Assembly (NCBI GenBank): GCA_934097105.1
Contig: CAKONI010000009.1
Coordinates: 1-31,225, forward strand
Length of the DNA: 31,225 bases
From: an uncultured Bacilli bacterium
GTDB taxonomy: Bacteria > Bacillota_I > Bacilli_A > RF39 > UBA660
Reading direction: 5' to 3'
Part shown: positions 1-7,317 of the stretch, in pieces
How positions within the stretch are numbered: position 1 is the stretch's first letter
Layout: each line of letters starts with the position of its first letter
Made by a program: the position numbers and the translations under genes
The notes under the pieces: generated by a model
Told to the model about the DNA's origin: nothing
What the model saw: only the letters and a program-made list of their open reading frames with translations
Database searches by the model: none

Positions 1-77
1 CACAAAAAGAGAAAAATAATTTTCTCTTTTTAATATACTGCTTTTTTAATTGTGTCTCCTAAACAGGGTTCACATCA
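1..77 (+). mobile_element. Probable end of an IS3-family insertion sequence (element continues left of window)
   Basis: Read on the minus strand, the segment from 77 leftwards begins TGATGTGAACCC and continues to GGAGACAC near 51. This resembles the terminal inverted repeats of IS3-family elements, which start TGA, carry an ACCC block and end near GGACAC. Positions 1-50 would be the element's non-coding tail after a transposase lying left of the window, and a hairpin at 4-31 fits a terminator for it. The boundary would lie at 77/78, about 15 bases beyond the alr stop codon. No transposase coding sequence is visible, so the call rests on end similarity recalled from the family. Confidence 0.4.
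4..31. terminator. AT-rich hairpin terminator
   Basis: Arms AAAAAGAGAAAA (4-15) and TTTTCTCTTTTT (20-31) are perfectly complementary with a 4-base loop. The ends are T-rich on both strands, so it could work both ways: for a transposase arriving from the left, or for alr arriving from the right. Confidence 0.55.
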
Positions 78-92
78 GATTTCTGCTGTTTT

Positions 93-1259
93 TTATTTAT
101 ATATTCTTTTAATATAATTTTCGAACGAACAAAGAAAATAAGGAACAGAAACTCCCACAGAATATGCAACTTTTTTAGGAGTTAGTTCATCTCCGATTAG
201 TGTTACTTGATCGCCAATTTTAACATTATTATCAACTTTTATGAGAGTCATACACATATTAATTTCTCCGACTATTTGATATTTTTTATTATTAATAAGA
301 ACATATTTTCCAGTAAAGTTTTTGTTTAGACCATCTGCATAACCAATCGGAATCATTGCAATATTAGTGTCTTCGTCTGCTATATATTCGCCATCATATC
401 CAACTTTTTCACCTTTTTTTACTTTTTTAATGCATTCGATTGTAGAGATGAGTTTAATGGCAGGTTTTACGTCTATAAAAAATTCTTTATTTAAAGGAGA
501 TAGTCTTTTTTTATTTCTAACATAATCTCTTTTAATTTTTTTTAATTTATTAATAAAACCTCTTTCATTTATATTACTTAAATAATTACCAAATATTAAT
601 TGCCCAATTCTTGTTGCATTACAAAAATCTAATTTTGGATGAGCAGATAAAGAATTACTACTAAACATATGAATCATTTTAATATCTTTAATATCGATTA
701 AACTAGTAAGTTCTTTAAATTTATTTACTTGTTTATCCCATAAATCATCAACAATACCAAGACTTGCAAAGTGAGAGTAAATGCCTTCTAAAATAATATT
801 ATATTTTTTATTTTTTATAAGATCATCATAAATTATTTTTACTTCTTCTTTTGATTCAAGACCCATTCTATTCATACCGGTATTTAGTTTTAATTGAATT
901 TTTAAAGAAGATAGGTTTTCTTTAACTAATTTTTTATAATAATTAATGTCTGGGATAGTAATAGTAATATTGTTATCTAAACACGTTTTGATATCACTTA
1001 AATTAACAGGTTGAAGGCACATAATAGGAAAGTCTTTTGGGATGTATTTTCTAACTTCGATTGCTTCGTTTATAGTGGCTACGGCTAAATAATTTATTTT
1101 TGTCTGTGTAATAGTTTTAGCAATTTCATAACCATATCCATATGCTTTTCCTTTAACAACGGCAATATAATAATCATATCCGCTTCTAGAATCAATTATT
1201 TTTTTAATATTTTCTTTTATTATTTTGGTATCTATTTCGAAATAAGTATCATTATTCAT
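93..1259 (-). CDS. alr: Alanine racemase
   Basis: PLP-dependent racemase that converts L-alanine to D-alanine for peptidoglycan, in the cytoplasm. The 388 residues match the family's usual 360-390. The PLP-lysine motif is VVKGKAYGYG near residue 35 (family consensus VVKANAYGHG), the segment LKLNTGMNRMG matches the conserved barrel motif, and IGYADG near residue 305 carries the expected second catalytic tyrosine. The usual CMD motif of the C-terminal domain reads NMCMTL, a mild variation. A GGAG ribosome site lies 7-8 bases before the ATG. The gene diverges from the HTH gene and has a TATAAT at 1291-1296. Serine racemase (VanT-type) is a remote alternative, but no membrane domain is present. 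Confidence 0.93.
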   Translation of the reverse strand: MNNDTYFEIDTKIIKENIKKIIDSRSGYDYYIAVVKGKAYGYGYEIAKTITQTKINYLAVATINEAIEVRKYIPKDFPIMCLQPVNLSDIKTCLDNNITITIPDINYYKKLVKENLSSLKIQLKLNTGMNRMGLESKEEVKIIYDDLIKNKKYNIILEGIYSHFASLGIVDDLWDKQVNKFKELTSLIDIKDIKMIHMFSSNSLSAHPKLDFCNATRIGQLIFGNYLSNINERGFINKLKKIKRDYVRNKKRLSPLNKEFFIDVKPAIKLISTIECIKKVKKGEKVGYDGEYIADEDTNIAMIPIGYADGLNKNFTGKYVLINNKKYQIVGEINMCMTLIKVDNNVKIGDQVTLIGDELTPKKVAYSVGVSVPYFLCSFENYIKRIYK

Positions 1260-1290
1260 AAATTTTCTCCTTACATAATTTTATAGTATT

Positions 1291-1296
1291 ATTATA
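1291..1296 (-). promoter_or_regulatory. Candidate -10 box of alr
   Basis: The minus strand reads TATAAT here, 32 bases before the alr start. The matching -35 (TTTAAT at 1314-1319, spacer 17) is weak. Confidence 0.4.
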
Positions 1297-1350
1297 ACCT
1301 TTTTTTAAAATTAATTAAAGACTTTATTACTATTACCTAAGAAATTTATC

Positions 1351-1397
1351 ACTTTACACACTTTACACTTGACATTCTTGACACATGAAGTTAAAAT
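1351..1397 (+). promoter_or_regulatory. Promoter of the HTH/ATP-grasp operon with tandem direct repeats
   Basis: TTGACA at 1369-1374 and TAAAAT at 1392-1397 have an ideal 17-base spacer. Just upstream, the 9-mer ACTTTACAC occurs twice head to tail (1351-1359, 1360-1368). Counting TTTACA/TTGACA cores, four lie at 1353, 1362, 1369 and 1378. The array overlaps the -35 element, so it is a plausible operator, possibly for the HTH protein encoded directly downstream. Transcription would begin near 1404, at the Shine-Dalgarno site, giving a very short leader. Confidence 0.6.
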
Positions 1398-1416
1398 GAT
1401 TATAGGAGATGATAAA

Positions 1417-2184
1417 GTGAAAAACGCAAGTAGGATAATAAATGAGGCTAATATATCAAAGGTTAATGTTGCTAAATTTTTGGGAGTTTCTCGTCAAATG
1501 TTATATAATTATTTGGCACTTACATCTATCGAAGATTTACCAAAGGATAAACAGTCAAAGTTATTAATGCTTTTTGGAGTTAATAGTGAAAAAGAGCTTG
1601 AAAATATTAAAGTTGATGATAATTACATTTCTCTTTTAGAAGCACGTATAAATGAGGGAATTTTGGATACTTTTAATAAGGAATCTATTTCTGATTTAAA
1701 GGGTTTAAATAAAAAAGAACAAGCGCTTCTTTCAGATACTTTTAATTTGCTTAAAGATATTTTGCTTGAGGATATAGATAATAATGGATATCAAACTCTT
1801 CATTATTTGTATACTTATTTGCAAAATATGAATAGTATGGTTGAACTTAAATATATTCTTGCATATATGGCAAAGTCTAATGCGCAAATTCCTGTATTTG
1901 AATATATTTTTGATGAGGAAAAACAATACATTTTTGAGGGTATTTTATTCTCAGCAATGTCACTTTATACAAGCGGAAATGCATCACGTAGCAAAGTTTC
2001 AGAGTCTCATAAAAAATGGGAAAGAGAAATAGAAGGGAAAAAAGAGGAACAATTATCAAGAACACAAGAACTTAATTGCTTTAAAGAGCAAGCCTTATCA
2101 GAACTTGGTTATTCTGCTATTAATGAGGGTAATGCTAAGGAAGTATTTGAGAAAATTGCGGAAATTATGTCAAGGAAATTTTAA
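1417..2184 (+). CDS. Helix-turn-helix DNA-binding protein, unknown regulon
   Basis: About 255 residues. The N-terminus holds a clear helix-turn-helix in the first 35 residues (NVAKFLGVSRQMLYNYL). The rest is helical and acidic/lysine-rich with no effector domain that I recognise. The GTG at 1417 is preferred because AGGAG (1404-1408) sits 8 bases before it. A longer reading from TTG 1369 would start inside the -35 box, and ATG 1396 overlaps the -10. The stop (TAA 2182-2184) overlaps the ribosome site AAGGAGG of the next gene, so the two are probably translationally coupled. Likely a regulator of its own operon with the two ATP-grasp genes. Divergent from alr. Confidence 0.72.
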   Translation: MKNASRIINEANISKVNVAKFLGVSRQMLYNYLALTSIEDLPKDKQSKLLMLFGVNSEKELENIKVDDNYISLLEARINEGILDTFNKESISDLKGLNKKEQALLSDTFNLLKDILLEDIDNNGYQTLHYLYTYLQNMNSMVELKYILAYMAKSNAQIPVFEYIFDEEKQYIFEGILFSAMSLYTSGNASRSKVSESHKKWEREIEGKKEEQLSRTQELNCFKEQALSELGYSAINEGNAKEVFEKIAEIMSRKF

Positions 2185-2197
2185 GGAGGAAAAGTAG

Positions 2198-3199
2198 TTG
2201 AAATATATGATGAAGTTGCTTTCTAAAATGGATTTTAGGAAATTTATGAGTACAGTAAATGAAGCAAGCGAAAAGTCAGATAAAAGTAAAATATTTATAT
2301 TTTTTGATATGATTTATTGCTTTTTCAAGTATCAATCTGGGTATTTTGATTATGTATTCTTTGAAATGTATAATTTAAATAGAAAAGATCGAAAAACGAT
2401 TTTGACAAGGGGAAAGAATAATACGTATATTAAAAAATTAAATCCGAAAGAGTACTGGAATATTATTGATGATAAAAGTCTATTTAATGAAAAATTTCGA
2501 AAGTATTTAAATAGAGATTATATTCTTATAAGTAAAAATAACTATGATGATTTTGAAAAATTTATAAAGAATAAAAAAGAAATGATAGTAAAACCATTAG
2601 ATGCAACTTGTGGTGTGGGAGTAGAAAAGATTATTATTTCAAAAGAGAATCATAAAAAGTTATTTGACAAGCTTATGGAGAACAAACAATTTCTATTAGA
2701 AGAAGTTGCAAAACAACATAAAGATATGAGCGCGCTTCATCCTAGTTCTATAAATACAATTAGAGTAGTTACAATTCATAATAAATATGATGTTACTTCG
2801 GTTGTTGCTGCAGTTTGTAGAATGGGGACGGGAGGTAGGGTAGTAGACAATTTCCATAATGGTGGAATATGTGCTCCACTTGATATTAAAACTGGTATTA
2901 TAAATGGTGATGCTGTCAGTAGGTCTGGAATAGTTTATAAAATTCATCCTACTACAAAAGTTAAATTATTAGGATATCAGATACCGAAATGGGATGAAGT
3001 TGTAAAATTAGTTAAAGAAGCCTCGAAAGAAATTCCGGAACTTGGATTAATTGGTTGGGATGTTTGTGTTGGTCCCGACAAGCCATGTCTAATTGAGGCC
3101 AACCAGTATCCAGGATATGATTTATATAAAATGATTAAGATTCCAAATAGTGTTGGAATTATTCCGGTATTTGAGGAAGCCTTAAGTAAAAGAAAATAG
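2198..3199 (+). CDS. ATP-grasp protein, sugar-transfer-associated type (copy 1)
   Basis: 333 residues. It resembles the 'sugar-transfer associated ATP-grasp' family (PF14397): the ATP-binding start MIVKPLDATCGVGVEK, the LLEEVAKQH stretch, HPSSINTIRVVTI, and the C-terminal metal-ligand region GLIGWDVCV ... LIEANQYPG. ATP-grasp enzymes join a carboxylate to an amine or thiol through an acyl phosphate; the substrate here is unknown, and family members often sit in envelope polysaccharide loci. It starts at TTG 2198, 8 bases after AAGGAGG; ATG 2207 would be too far away. Copy 2 at 3294 uses the same TTG and spacing and has equal length. No signal peptide, so cytoplasmic. Confidence 0.82.
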   Translation: MKYMMKLLSKMDFRKFMSTVNEASEKSDKSKIFIFFDMIYCFFKYQSGYFDYVFFEMYNLNRKDRKTILTRGKNNTYIKKLNPKEYWNIIDDKSLFNEKFRKYLNRDYILISKNNYDDFEKFIKNKKEMIVKPLDATCGVGVEKIIISKENHKKLFDKLMENKQFLLEEVAKQHKDMSALHPSSINTIRVVTIHNKYDVTSVVAAVCRMGTGGRVVDNFHNGGICAPLDIKTGIINGDAVSRSGIVYKIHPTTKVKLLGYQIPKWDEVVKLVKEASKEIPELGLIGWDVCVGPDKPCLIEANQYPGYDLYKMIKIPNSVGIIPVFEEALSKRK

Positions 3200-4002
3200 T
3201 ATGCAATAAGATATGATGTATATAGAAGTAATTAGTATTTATGTGTATTAATTACTTTATATTTTGAAAAAATAAATTTTGGAGGTCATGCACTTGAAAT
3301 ATATGATGAAAATGTTTTATAAAATAAATTTTAGGAAATTTATGAGTATAGTAAATGAAGTAAGTGATAAGTCATACAAAAGTAAGATAGTTATATTTTT
3401 TGATATGATATATTGTTTTTTCAAATATCAAGCAGGATATTCGGATTATATATTTTTTGAAATGTATAATTTAAATAGAAAAGATCGGAAAACGATTTTG
3501 ACAAGAGGAAAGAATAATACGTATATTAAAAAATTAAATCCGAAAGTGTACTGGAATATTATTGATGATAAAAGTCTATTTAATGAAAGATTTCGAAAGT
3601 ATTTAAATAGAGATTATATTCTTATAAGTAAAAATAACTATGATGATTTTGAAAAATTTATAAAGAATAAAAAAGAAATGATAGTAAAACCATTAGATGC
3701 AACTTGTGGTGTGGGAGTAGAAAAGATTATTATTTCAAAAGAGAATCATAAAAAGTTATTTGACAAGCTTATGGAGAACAAACAATTTCTATTAGAAGAA
3801 GTTGCAAAACAACATAAAGATATGAGCGCGCTTCATCCTAGTTCTATAAATACAATTAGAGTAGTTACAATTCATAATAAATATGATGTTACTTCGGTTG
3901 TTGCTGCAGTTTGTAGAATGGGGACGGGAGGTAGGGTAGTAGACAATTTCCATAATGGTGGAATATGTGCTCCACTTGATATTAAAACTGGTATTATAAA
4001 TG
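2494..4002 (+). repeat. 413-bp perfect direct repeat inside the tandem ATP-grasp genes
   Basis: Bases 2494-2906 and 3590-4002 are identical when compared line by line, at an offset of 1096. Both flanks are diverged, including synonymous changes. The repeat spans the ATP-binding half of each protein. Confidence 0.9.
3226..3257 (+). terminator. Hairpin between the two ATP-grasp copies
   Basis: Arms AAGTAATTA (3226-3234) and TAATTACTT (3249-3257) are perfect complements. The following sequence has few consecutive Ts, so termination would be leaky. The hairpin resembles the stronger one after copy 2 (4316-4348), suggesting the duplicated unit included the gene plus its 3' hairpin. Confidence 0.4.
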
Positions 4003-4295
4003 ATAAAGCCGTTAGTAAAACTGGAAAATTTTATACCACTCACCCTACTTCAAATGTTAAATTAATAGGGTATCAGATACCAAATTGGAATGATGTTATA
4101 AAATTAGTTAAGGAAGCATCAAGGGAAATTCCGGAACTTGGATTAATTGGTTGGGATGTTTGTGTTGGTCTTGACAAGCCATGTCTAATTGAGGCTAATC
4201 AATATCCGGCATATGATTTATATAAAATGATTAAAATACCAAACAGTGTTGGAATTATTCCGGTATTTGAAGATGCCTTAAATAAAAAGAAATAA
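3294..4295 (+). CDS. ATP-grasp protein, sugar-transfer-associated type (copy 2)
   Basis: 333 residues, a tandem paralog of the gene at 2198 with the same motifs (MIVKPLDATCGVGVEK, HPSSINTIRVVTI, GLIGWDVCV, LIEANQYPA). It starts at TTG 3294, 8 bases after GGAGG at 3281-3285; the in-frame ATG 3288 is only two bases from that site and TTG 3279 lies inside it. Bases 3590-4002 are identical to 2494-2906 (413 bp), while the first 70 or so residues and the stretch after residue 236 differ at many positions. Probably transcribed with copy 1, perhaps through the leaky hairpin between them. Confidence 0.82.
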   Translation: MKYMMKMFYKINFRKFMSIVNEVSDKSYKSKIVIFFDMIYCFFKYQAGYSDYIFFEMYNLNRKDRKTILTRGKNNTYIKKLNPKVYWNIIDDKSLFNERFRKYLNRDYILISKNNYDDFEKFIKNKKEMIVKPLDATCGVGVEKIIISKENHKKLFDKLMENKQFLLEEVAKQHKDMSALHPSSINTIRVVTIHNKYDVTSVVAAVCRMGTGGRVVDNFHNGGICAPLDIKTGIINDKAVSKTGKFYTTHPTSNVKLIGYQIPNWNDVIKLVKEASREIPELGLIGWDVCVGLDKPCLIEANQYPAYDLYKMIKIPNSVGIIPVFEDALNKKK

Positions 4296-4315
4296 TATAT
4301 AATATAATATAAACT

Positions 4316-4356
4316 AGTAATTAATGTTTAACTATAATATTAACTACTTTTTTTTT
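4316..4356 (+). terminator. Rho-independent terminator after the ATP-grasp operon
   Basis: AGTAATTAAT (4316-4325) pairs with ATTAACTACT (4339-4348) at 9 of 10 positions and is followed by an unbroken run of Ts to 4356. It lies 21 bases after the copy 2 stop. Confidence 0.75.
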
Positions 4357-4364
4357 AATGTTTC

Positions 4365-4418
4365 TAATTTAAATCGAAATAGTAAAAGATGAATATTTAT
4401 ATATCTCGATTTAAATTA
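4365..4418. repeat. 13-bp perfect inverted repeat in intergenic DNA
   Basis: TAATTTAAATCGA (4365-4377) and TCGATTTAAATTA (4406-4418) are exact reverse complements separated by 28 bases. It sits between two convergent terminators, and no gene or T-run is associated. The rest of 4296-4580 holds only the two terminators. Confidence 0.7.
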
Positions 4419-4460
4419 AGTGCTTATTATAAATTGTTTAATTGTTTCAAAGCAATAAAA

Positions 4461-4494
4461 AAAGATGATAGATAGTGTAGTAATAATCATCTTT
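4461..4494 (-). terminator. Terminator of the xerD-deoB-DUF4352 operon
   Basis: AAAGATGAT (4461-4469) pairs with ATCATCTTT (4486-4494). On the minus strand the hairpin is followed by a run of about seven Ts, and it lies 87 bases past the last stop of that operon. Confidence 0.65.
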
Positions 4495-4580
4495 AATTTT
4501 TATAATTAATTTGTCTATAAAATATAGAGAGAAATGCTATTTTTTATAAATATATTTAACTTCATATAATTGATATTATG

Positions 4581-5093
4581 TTAACTTCCTAATTCGGAAG
4601 TCAAATTTTTATCTGACTCTTCTATATTAGCAGTTGAAACAATATCGCTTGATTTGAAACTAAATTTTATATTGTTTTCTACTATTTGTGAATAAAAATA
4701 TATCTCATATAACTCTTTCTTTGTAACGTCATATTGAAGTTTATAAATAACAGTTTCATCTTTTTTGATTATATTTTTGTTATTGGTAAATTTATTAGGT
4801 ATTTGTACAGTGTTTATATCATAGAATTTAAAATAATCATCTGGAGTTATCGTAATAGTATTTTTTGTTTTGTTTGTTATTTTAAAAGATAATTGTATAC
4901 CGCTTTCTTGGTTGATGTATTCTATCTTCTCAAGGGAAAGTTCTATATCATCAATGTATCCTATTTCTCCTAATTTATATTCACTTTTTAAAACGTATTT
5001 ATTGTCGTTATGAAATACTGCTGTAAGTATTGCTATTACTGCAATTATAACTCCTCCGAAAATTAGTAATTTTTTAATTTTTTCTTTTTCCAT
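4581..5093 (-). CDS. Membrane-anchored DUF4352-like protein
   Basis: 170 residues. A charged start (MEKEKIKK) is followed by one hydrophobic segment (residues 9-27) that should act as signal anchor. The remainder is an extracytoplasmic beta-rich domain with the pattern of DUF4352/telokin-like immunoglobulin folds: a conserved 'IELSLEKIEY' strand, SFKITNKTKNTITI, and 'VIYKLQYDV' late in the domain. There is no lipobox cysteine. The ribosome site GAGGG is about 8 bases before ATG. It starts 28 bases after the deoB stop and is the last gene of that operon. Function unknown. Confidence 0.75.
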   Translation of the reverse strand: MEKEKIKKLLIFGGVIIAVIAILTAVFHNDNKYVLKSEYKLGEIGYIDDIELSLEKIEYINQESGIQLSFKITNKTKNTITITPDDYFKFYDINTVQIPNKFTNNKNIIKKDETVIYKLQYDVTKKELYEIYFYSQIVENNIKFSFKSSDIVSTANIEESDKNLTSELGS

Positions 5094-5121
5094 ATACTAC
5101 CCTCTTTCTTCTATTTTTTCT

Positions 5122-6294
5122 TTATTTTAATTCATTTAAATAACTTGTACCAATCATTGGGGCATCAACATCAAAATTATCGGCAATAGTGGCTCCAATA
5201 TCTGCGAATGTATTCATAATTGGTAGAATTTTAGGTTCTTTAAATATTCTACTATAAATTAATACTGGTGTATTTTCTCTGGTGTGATCAGTACCTTTAA
5301 ATGTAGGATCATTACCATGATCTGCTGTTATAATAAGTAAATCATCGTTATTTAATTTATTAAGCATCATAGGAATTTCTACGTCTAATTCTTCAATTGC
5401 TTTGGCATATCCAGGAACATCTCTTCTGTGACCATAAAGCATATCAAAATCATTTAAATTAGCAAAGCAAAGACCAGTAAATCTTTTATCCATTATATCT
5501 AATATTTTATCTACGCCATCTTTATTATTTTTAGAAGTAACTTTTTTAGTTATTCCTTGTCCATTAAATATATCATAAATTTTTCCTACAGAAATTATAC
5601 TTAATTTTTTATCTTCTAATTTTTCTAAAACAGATTTCATTGGGGGATTTAAAGCAAAATCTTTTCTGTTTGGAGTTCTGTAAAAATCATCTTTTGTTTT
5701 TCCTTTGAATGGTCTTGCAATTACTCGCCCTACTCTCCATTCATCTTTTGAATCTGTAATTTTTCTTACGATTTCGCAAATTTTATATAAACTTTCTAAA
5801 GGAATTACACCTTCATGGGCTGCAATTTGTAAAACTGAATCAGCAGAAGTATATACAATAAGTTCTTTTGTTTGCAGTTGACGTTCTCCTAGTTCTTTTA
5901 TTATTTCAGTTCCACTTGCTGCGACATTTCCTATTACTTTGTAACCAGTTTGTTTTTCGATTTCTTTTATAAGTTCATCGGGAAATCCATTTTCAGTAAA
6001 ACTTGGAAAAGCGTATTGGCATCTAACACCCATCATTTCATAATGGCCAGATAAAGTATCTTTGCCCTTGTTTGTAGGCCTTGCTATAGTATAATAACCA
6101 TCTGCATCATCATTAACGCTCATATTTAGTGTATTCAAAAATCCAAGTTTTGTTAAATTTGGAATAAATAAGTTATAATTGTCTTTTATGTGACCAAGTG
6201 TACTTGCACCAGTATCTCCGTAATTTGAAGCATCTATAGCTTCGCCAACTCCTAGTGAATCTAAAACTATTAAAAATACTCTTTTAAATTTCAT
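5122..6294 (-). CDS. deoB: Phosphopentomutase
   Basis: Interconverts (deoxy)ribose 1-phosphate and 5-phosphate in nucleoside salvage; cytoplasmic, metal-dependent, of the alkaline-phosphatase superfamily. The 390 residues equal the usual length. Metal-binding motifs are present in order: VLDSLGVGEA at residues 10-19, SGHYEMMG near 83, ITADHGNDP near 324 and GTDHTRENTP near 335. The start ATG is separated by one base from the xerD stop, so translation is probably coupled. The xerD-deoB order is also found in Bacillus (ripX-drm). The downstream partner there, purine nucleoside phosphorylase, is absent here. Confidence 0.96.
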   Translation of the reverse strand: MKFKRVFLIVLDSLGVGEAIDASNYGDTGASTLGHIKDNYNLFIPNLTKLGFLNTLNMSVNDDADGYYTIARPTNKGKDTLSGHYEMMGVRCQYAFPSFTENGFPDELIKEIEKQTGYKVIGNVAASGTEIIKELGERQLQTKELIVYTSADSVLQIAAHEGVIPLESLYKICEIVRKITDSKDEWRVGRVIARPFKGKTKDDFYRTPNRKDFALNPPMKSVLEKLEDKKLSIISVGKIYDIFNGQGITKKVTSKNNKDGVDKILDIMDKRFTGLCFANLNDFDMLYGHRRDVPGYAKAIEELDVEIPMMLNKLNNDDLLIITADHGNDPTFKGTDHTRENTPVLIYSRIFKEPKILPIMNTFADIGATIADNFDVDAPMIGTSYLNELK

Positions 6295-6295
6295 A

Positions 6296-7177
6296 TTATC
6301 TCTCCTTTTTACTTCTTGGATGAAAATCCATATAATCTTTTTTTATTTTTTCATGACTTATGTGTGTATATATTTTAGTGGTACTTATATCACTATGTCC
6401 TAAAAGCATTTGAATTGATCTTAAATCAGCGCCACCTTCTAGTAAATGTGTGGCAAATGAATGTCTAAGAACATGAGGTGATATATTTTTTTTGATTCCT
6501 TTTTGATTAATAATTTTTTGTAAGTTTTTAAAAAAACCTTGTCTAGTTATTTTCTTTCCATGATTGTTAAGAAATAAGTAATCATTTCTTTCTTTTTTTA
6601 GAAAGTGATTTCTAACATCTAAATACTTCTTTAAATAGTAAAGTGTGTAATCACTAACAGGAACAATTCTTTCTTTTGAGCCTTTTCCGAAACACCTAAT
6701 ACAGTCGTTTTCAAAATCAACATCACGTGTTGTTAAGTTAACTAATTCACTTATTCTTAAGCCAGTACCATATAATGTTTCGAGCATTGCTTTATTACGT
6801 ATATCATATATAGTATTTAAAGGAATATTTAAAAGTTCGTCAACTTCTTTAACTGATAAAGTATCAGGAAGCCTCTTATCAAGTTTAGGTCTATCAATAT
6901 ACTCGCATGGGTTTTTACTTACCTTTTTATCTCTTAAAAGAAATATATATAGATTATTGATTGAAGTAATATTTCTGGATACTGTTTTAGGACTAAAATT
7001 TTTCATTTCTATTAAGTATTTTTCAATGTCTTTAGTTTTTACGTCATTAAAATTTTTAATATTATGATTATTTAAAAAGGAAATAAATTTTTCTAAGTCG
7101 TATTCATAGTTTTTTATTGTTTCTTTACTTAATTTTCTTTCGAATTTTATATAATCAATATATTCTTTTATATCCAT
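6296..7177 (-). CDS. xerD: Tyrosine recombinase XerD
   Basis: Site-specific recombinase that resolves chromosome dimers at dif with XerC. 293 residues, typical length. The N-terminal SAM-like DNA-binding domain (about 1-85) is followed by the catalytic domain with R141 (TGLRISEL), K165 (GKGSKER), H235 and R238 (HVLRHS), H261 (LLGHSDI) and the tyrosine nucleophile Y270 (TKIYTHI), so all catalytic residues are intact. GAGG lies 7 bases before the ATG. The xerD-deoB neighbourhood favours XerD over an integrase, although a standalone Xer in a reduced genome could serve both arms. Confidence 0.9.
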   Translation of the reverse strand: MDIKEYIDYIKFERKLSKETIKNYEYDLEKFISFLNNHNIKNFNDVKTKDIEKYLIEMKNFSPKTVSRNITSINNLYIFLLRDKKVSKNPCEYIDRPKLDKRLPDTLSVKEVDELLNIPLNTIYDIRNKAMLETLYGTGLRISELVNLTTRDVDFENDCIRCFGKGSKERIVPVSDYTLYYLKKYLDVRNHFLKKERNDYLFLNNHGKKITRQGFFKNLQKIINQKGIKKNISPHVLRHSFATHLLEGGADLRSIQMLLGHSDISTTKIYTHISHEKIKKDYMDFHPRSKKER

Positions 7178-7194
7178 TTTTATACCTCATATCA

Positions 7195-7223
7195 ATTATA
7201 TCAAAAATTTGTTTAAATATAAA
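7195..7223 (-). promoter_or_regulatory. Promoter of the xerD operon
   Basis: On the minus strand TTTATA (7218-7223) and TATAAT (7195-7200) are spaced by 17 bases, 18 bases before the xerD start. Confidence 0.55.
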
Positions 7224-7317
7224 CTACTTTTCTATTATTTTCTTGATAATTACTCTTATTTATTCCATTTTTCTCTCTTTTTTGATAAAATATAAGTATA
7301 TTTAGGAAGGTGATTTG

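Noticed and set aside
1732..2065. Short frames in both directions inside the HTH gene
   Set aside because: They run inside a well-supported gene with no ribosome sites of their own and AT-biased composition; shadows of the real frame.
4365..4418. Inverted repeat as a dif site for XerC/XerD
   Set aside because: dif sites are 28 bases with a 6-base centre; this has 13-base arms and a 28-base spacer.
7117..7305. Plus-strand frame in the xerD/rarA intergenic region
   Set aside because: Mostly antisense to xerD and its promoter, hydrophobic by AT bias, without a ribosome site.
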